Made by a program: the position numbers and the translations under genes
The notes under the pieces: generated by a model
Database searches by the model: none
Told to the model about the DNA's origin: nothing
The model's input: only the letters and a program-made list of their open reading frames with translations
Assembly: GCA_037576215.1 (NCBI GenBank)
Contig: JBANDB010000009.1
Coordinates: 1,984,001-2,048,000 of the forward strand
DNA from: Armillaria gallica
Taxonomy: Eukaryota; Basidiomycota; Agaricomycetes; Agaricales; Physalacriaceae
Reading direction: 5' to 3'
DNA: 64,000 nucleotides
Shown here: in pieces, positions 61,510 to 64,000 of the stretch
Layout of the letters: each line of letters begins with the position of its first letter
Position numbering within the stretch: the stretch's first letter is position 1

Positions 61510-62743
61510 ATGATCTTCAACGTCAACGCTGCTGCCGTCGCTGCGCTCGCGCTCACGATGGCCGTACACGCGGCGCCGTCACCTGTGGGGCACGTCCTCC
61601 AAGACGTCGCTGTACGTGACGTGCTTTTGAGCTATTCCACTCTGATGACCAGTGTTTAGGGCTGCGACAATGTCAACGACGGACATGGCGCCGACTTTGT
61701 CAACCACCGCGACGATGGCGACCGCTCTGCCGTCATCAGAGTCTCCGTCGACGACGCTACCTCCAGACGCGCCAGTGATGACTCCCGCCGCACTGACTCC
61801 AACCGCGCCAATGATGACTCCCGCCGCACCGACTCCAACCGCGCCAATGATGACTCCCGCCGCACCGACTCCAACCGCGCTAATGATGACTCCAACCACA
61901 CCGACTCCAACCGCGCCAGTGATAACTCCAGCGCCGAGTCTAACCGCGCCAGCGAACGTCTCGTCGATGCCCACATTGTCACCGACTCTAACCGCGCCAG
62001 TGATGAATCTCACCGCACCGACTCCAACCGCGCTAATGATGACTCCCGCCGCACCGACTCCAACCGCGCCAGTGATAACTCCCGCGCCGAGTCTAACCGC
62101 TCCAGCGAACGTCTCGTCGATGCCCACATTGTCACCGACTCTAACCGCGCCAGTGATGAATTTCACCGCACCGACTCCAACCGCGCCAGTGATAACTCCC
62201 GCACCGAGTCTAACCGCGTCAGCGAAAGTCTCGTCGATGCCCGCATTCAGACCACGCATCGTAACATCGACGACGATGCCCGCAACCGTGACGCTCGCGA
62301 AACCCACGATAACAGCCGTTGCAACGACTGCAAATCTGAATTCTGGCACGAAGAAGGTTTCTTGAAACAGGTTGTCGGAGAGGTTTTCGAAGTAAAGCAT
62401 GGTGTACTTCGTGTAGAACACTTGCCCGAACGTTGCTCGCCTGAAGGTAAGACGAGACGCTTATCCTCATATACATCTACTCATCTTGATATTTCAGAGG
62501 CTGCACGAAAGTGTGGCTCCGATTGTAACGGTTTCTTCGGTGGTTGGAATGGCGACAAGCCTGTGCCAGTGAGTTTGCAAATCATTGACTGTTTAATGCT
62601 TTTTCTAACTAACTCTGCCTTTGCAGTTCTTTGACCTTTTCTGCCTCGACAAGGCGATCCATAGCATTCCGTCCGAGCTCGACGTCTTGCTTGGTAAGAG
62701 AAGGGAGAACGGGTGGAAGCCTCAGTACCACTATGAATGTTAG
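61510..62743 (+). CDS. Secreted tandem-repeat protein with dibasic sites
   Basis: Exons 61510-61611, 61660-62446, 62498-62568 and 62627-62743, about 358 residues. The start MIFNVNAAAVAALALTMAVH followed by AAPSPVG is a signal peptide. The central part, about residues 64-225, is built of 11- and 12-residue units such as RANDDSRRTDSN and RASDNSRAESN with an interspersed 16-mer RASERLVDAHIVTDSN; these assemble into a higher-order unit of about 51 residues. RR dipeptides recur in several units. The C-terminal domain is different and cysteine-bearing: RCNDCKSEFWHEEGFLKQV, RKCGSDCNGFFGGWNGD, FFDLFCLDK and YEC at the end. No family recognised. All splice phases agree, so this frame is the real one even though other frames are also open over the repeats. 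Confidence 0.72.
61762..62226. repeat. 33/36/48-bp tandem repeats within the secreted protein gene
   Basis: Short units sharing GACTCCAACCGCGCC are arranged in a higher-order pattern of about 153 bp that occurs roughly twice. Because unit lengths are multiples of three, all length changes keep the frame. Long frames are open on both strands here (for example a 280-codon frame on the minus strand), which is a side effect of the repetition. Confidence 0.85.
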
Positions 62744-63093
62744 ATATCCAGGCTGAGATCAGGGCTCGTCACTTGTTTCGCGTGTTTACGGTTGTATATC
62801 AAGGATGTTTGTTCGCTGTAATGATTATTTGTTTCCATTTTTTCCTGACAAATGAGTAAGCCAGCACCGGTACATCTCTTCGTGACTCATTCTCCATACC
62901 ACGAGTGTCATTCAAGTTTGCGGCGGAGGCTCTAAAAGCAAGCCAAGTTCTCCTAATTTCTAGGGCAATATTATATTGCAAACATGCGATTTGAAAACAT
63001 GATTTAACGTTTCTTAGAAGAACAGACGAAATGTTGCAACATTCTTGGTGCCTTGTTTTTCCGATCGGTTTATATGTATTTCGACCCGACCTT
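62744..63093. other. Convergent gap with no supported gene
   Basis: 3' regions of the repeat protein gene (+) and the second methyltransferase (-). Nothing else is seen. Confidence 0.5.
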
Positions 63094-64000
63094 TCACGTT
63101 GTGCATTCCATTTCACCAATCCAAACTTCCACCGGATCAACACCTGATCCTGCAATCTCGTCAACCTTTCTAAATCGAATGCCAATTTCATCGGCCATGA
63201 CCCAAATAGTGCGCTCCGCCTCGTCGCGCTCTTTGTATCCCAAGAGGATCAAGGGACACTTTGCGCTCATCGTGATAAGACTGGTGAGTGTACGAAGTAG
63301 TGCTGGGAATGAAGACGTATTGTATGTGACGTCGGCCATGCTAAATTGGTGTCAGAATCATCATTCGGAGGTCGAATATACACACATAATAGCGTCAAAG
63401 CCGTCACCGAACGATTGTATATTGTCAGGTAGGTCTTCATACCAGTCTAACACGCTGGCTTTCGGACGAGCCGAACCGTCGGGGAGTAGGTGCCCATTTG
63501 ACGCGATATTGTGCTCTAAAAGTGGGATCGCTGACTCTAGTGTTCTGATAGTTCATAATCCGAAATTTTACAGGTAATAGTATAGATGTGTACGAACCCA
63601 GATCGGTGGTTGTGATACGAGATTTGCTGTCATCCCGTTCGTTGACGGACGAGCGCAAGGCTGCTACAGTCAAAGATAGAACCCCCGTTCCCGCACCTGA
63701 AAGGGCATAAAATAGAGACAAAGATCAAGGACATGCACACCCACCCAGTTCAATGATATCTCTTCTCTCTTCAGAAAATAATGTGCTCCGGAGCGCTTCT
63801 GGCAGTTCTCCCAATCTTGACTTAGTGACCAGCCAAGAACTGAGTCCGATACCACTGTCCCATATTTTCTATATCTAACCGAGATAAGACGAATTTTTCA
63901 AGAAGAAATATTTCGAAACACCTTATCCAAGTCAAATGATGTCTGTTCGGTTATCTTCATGGTGCCGTGATGCAAAGCATAAACTCTCTCAATCCTCCCC
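63094..64000 (-). CDS. Second METTL21-type methyltransferase, 5' end outside the window
   Basis: The exons give KIWDSGIGLSSWLVTKS, SAM motif I DIIELGAGTGVLSLTVAAL, SAIPLLEHNIASNGH, LDWYEDLPDNIQ, and MADVTYNTSSFPALLRTLT, then PLILLGYKERDEAERTIW and a tail ending EVWIGEMECTT at 63094-63096. This is the lysine methyltransferase fold with ELGAGTG and the D-x-x-Y motif (DVTY). An in-frame ATG at 63960 (MKITEQTSFDLDK) could be the start, but the frame stays open upstream as YALHHGT, which fits the usual extension before this motif, so the true start is probably beyond base 64000. It is a relative of the gene at 60063-61208 but not a close duplicate. Confidence 0.75.

Noticed and set aside
61652..62365. 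237-codon plus-strand frame rich in Thr, Ala and Pro
   Set aside because: It is a different frame of the same repeats and does not connect to the signal-peptide exon.
61579..62421. 280-codon minus-strand frame rich in Gly, Val and Ile
   Set aside because: It is antisense to the repeat array; the repetition in multiples of three keeps it open. The plus-strand gene with signal peptide and matching splice phases explains the region.

Overview
The window is nuclear DNA of a filamentous basidiomycete, most likely an Agaricomycete. Genes are densely packed on both strands, most are interrupted by several short introns of about 45 to 75 nt (GT..AG, often with a CTNAC-like branch point), and intergenic gaps are short. 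The content fits this: a mushroom-type DUF6593-like protein, a DUF2015 protein, secreted sedolisin and pepsin proteases, and divergent H3/H4 histone pairs with introns. Coding regions were rebuilt by joining exons by eye. Interior splice sites are predictions; most stops are secure and starts less so. No tRNA, rRNA, CRISPR or intact transposon was seen.

Layout. 1-1833 holds nothing I can support. 1834-4688: a DUF2015 membrane protein (-) and, divergent from it, a DUF1771/Smr protein (+). 6252-10902: a coiled-coil RING protein and a sedolisin (both -). 12359-19265: a Doa10-type ER ubiquitin ligase and argininosuccinate synthase (both +). 19560-24175: tRNA 2'-phosphotransferase Tpt1 and a Sir2-class sirtuin (both -). 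24434-29276: a C-terminally anchored protein of unknown function (+), a 147-residue unknown (-), a short-chain dehydrogenase (-) and an endonuclease/exonuclease/phosphatase enzyme (-). 29325-34247: three tandem dienelactone hydrolase genes and a decayed fourth copy (-). 34829-38157: an Sds3-like histone deacetylase subunit (-), a DUF6593-like protein (+) and a short secreted or membrane candidate (+).

38416-54609 is framed by two nearly identical divergent H3/H4 pairs in opposite orientation. Between them lie a 4.5 kb gene-poor stretch, Nup85, a small cysteine-rich secreted protein, an F-BAR/RhoGAP protein and an F-box protein. 55075-64000: a probably GPI-anchored aspartic protease (-), a degenerate H3-like gene (-), a mitochondrial rhomboid (-), a lysine-methyltransferase-like protein (+), a secreted tandem-repeat protein with dibasic sites (+) and the 3' part of a second methyltransferase (-).

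The genes are mostly housekeeping and do not form one pathway. Chromatin functions recur (two H3/H4 pairs, an H3-like relic, Sir2, Sds3), as does ubiquitin and protein quality control (RING, Doa10, F-box). The most unusual items are the stop-codon-to-stop-codon inverted histone duplication, the broken H3 variant, the repeat protein with possible Kex2 sites, the hydrolase array with a dying copy, and a Tpt1 that departs from the family at conserved motifs.
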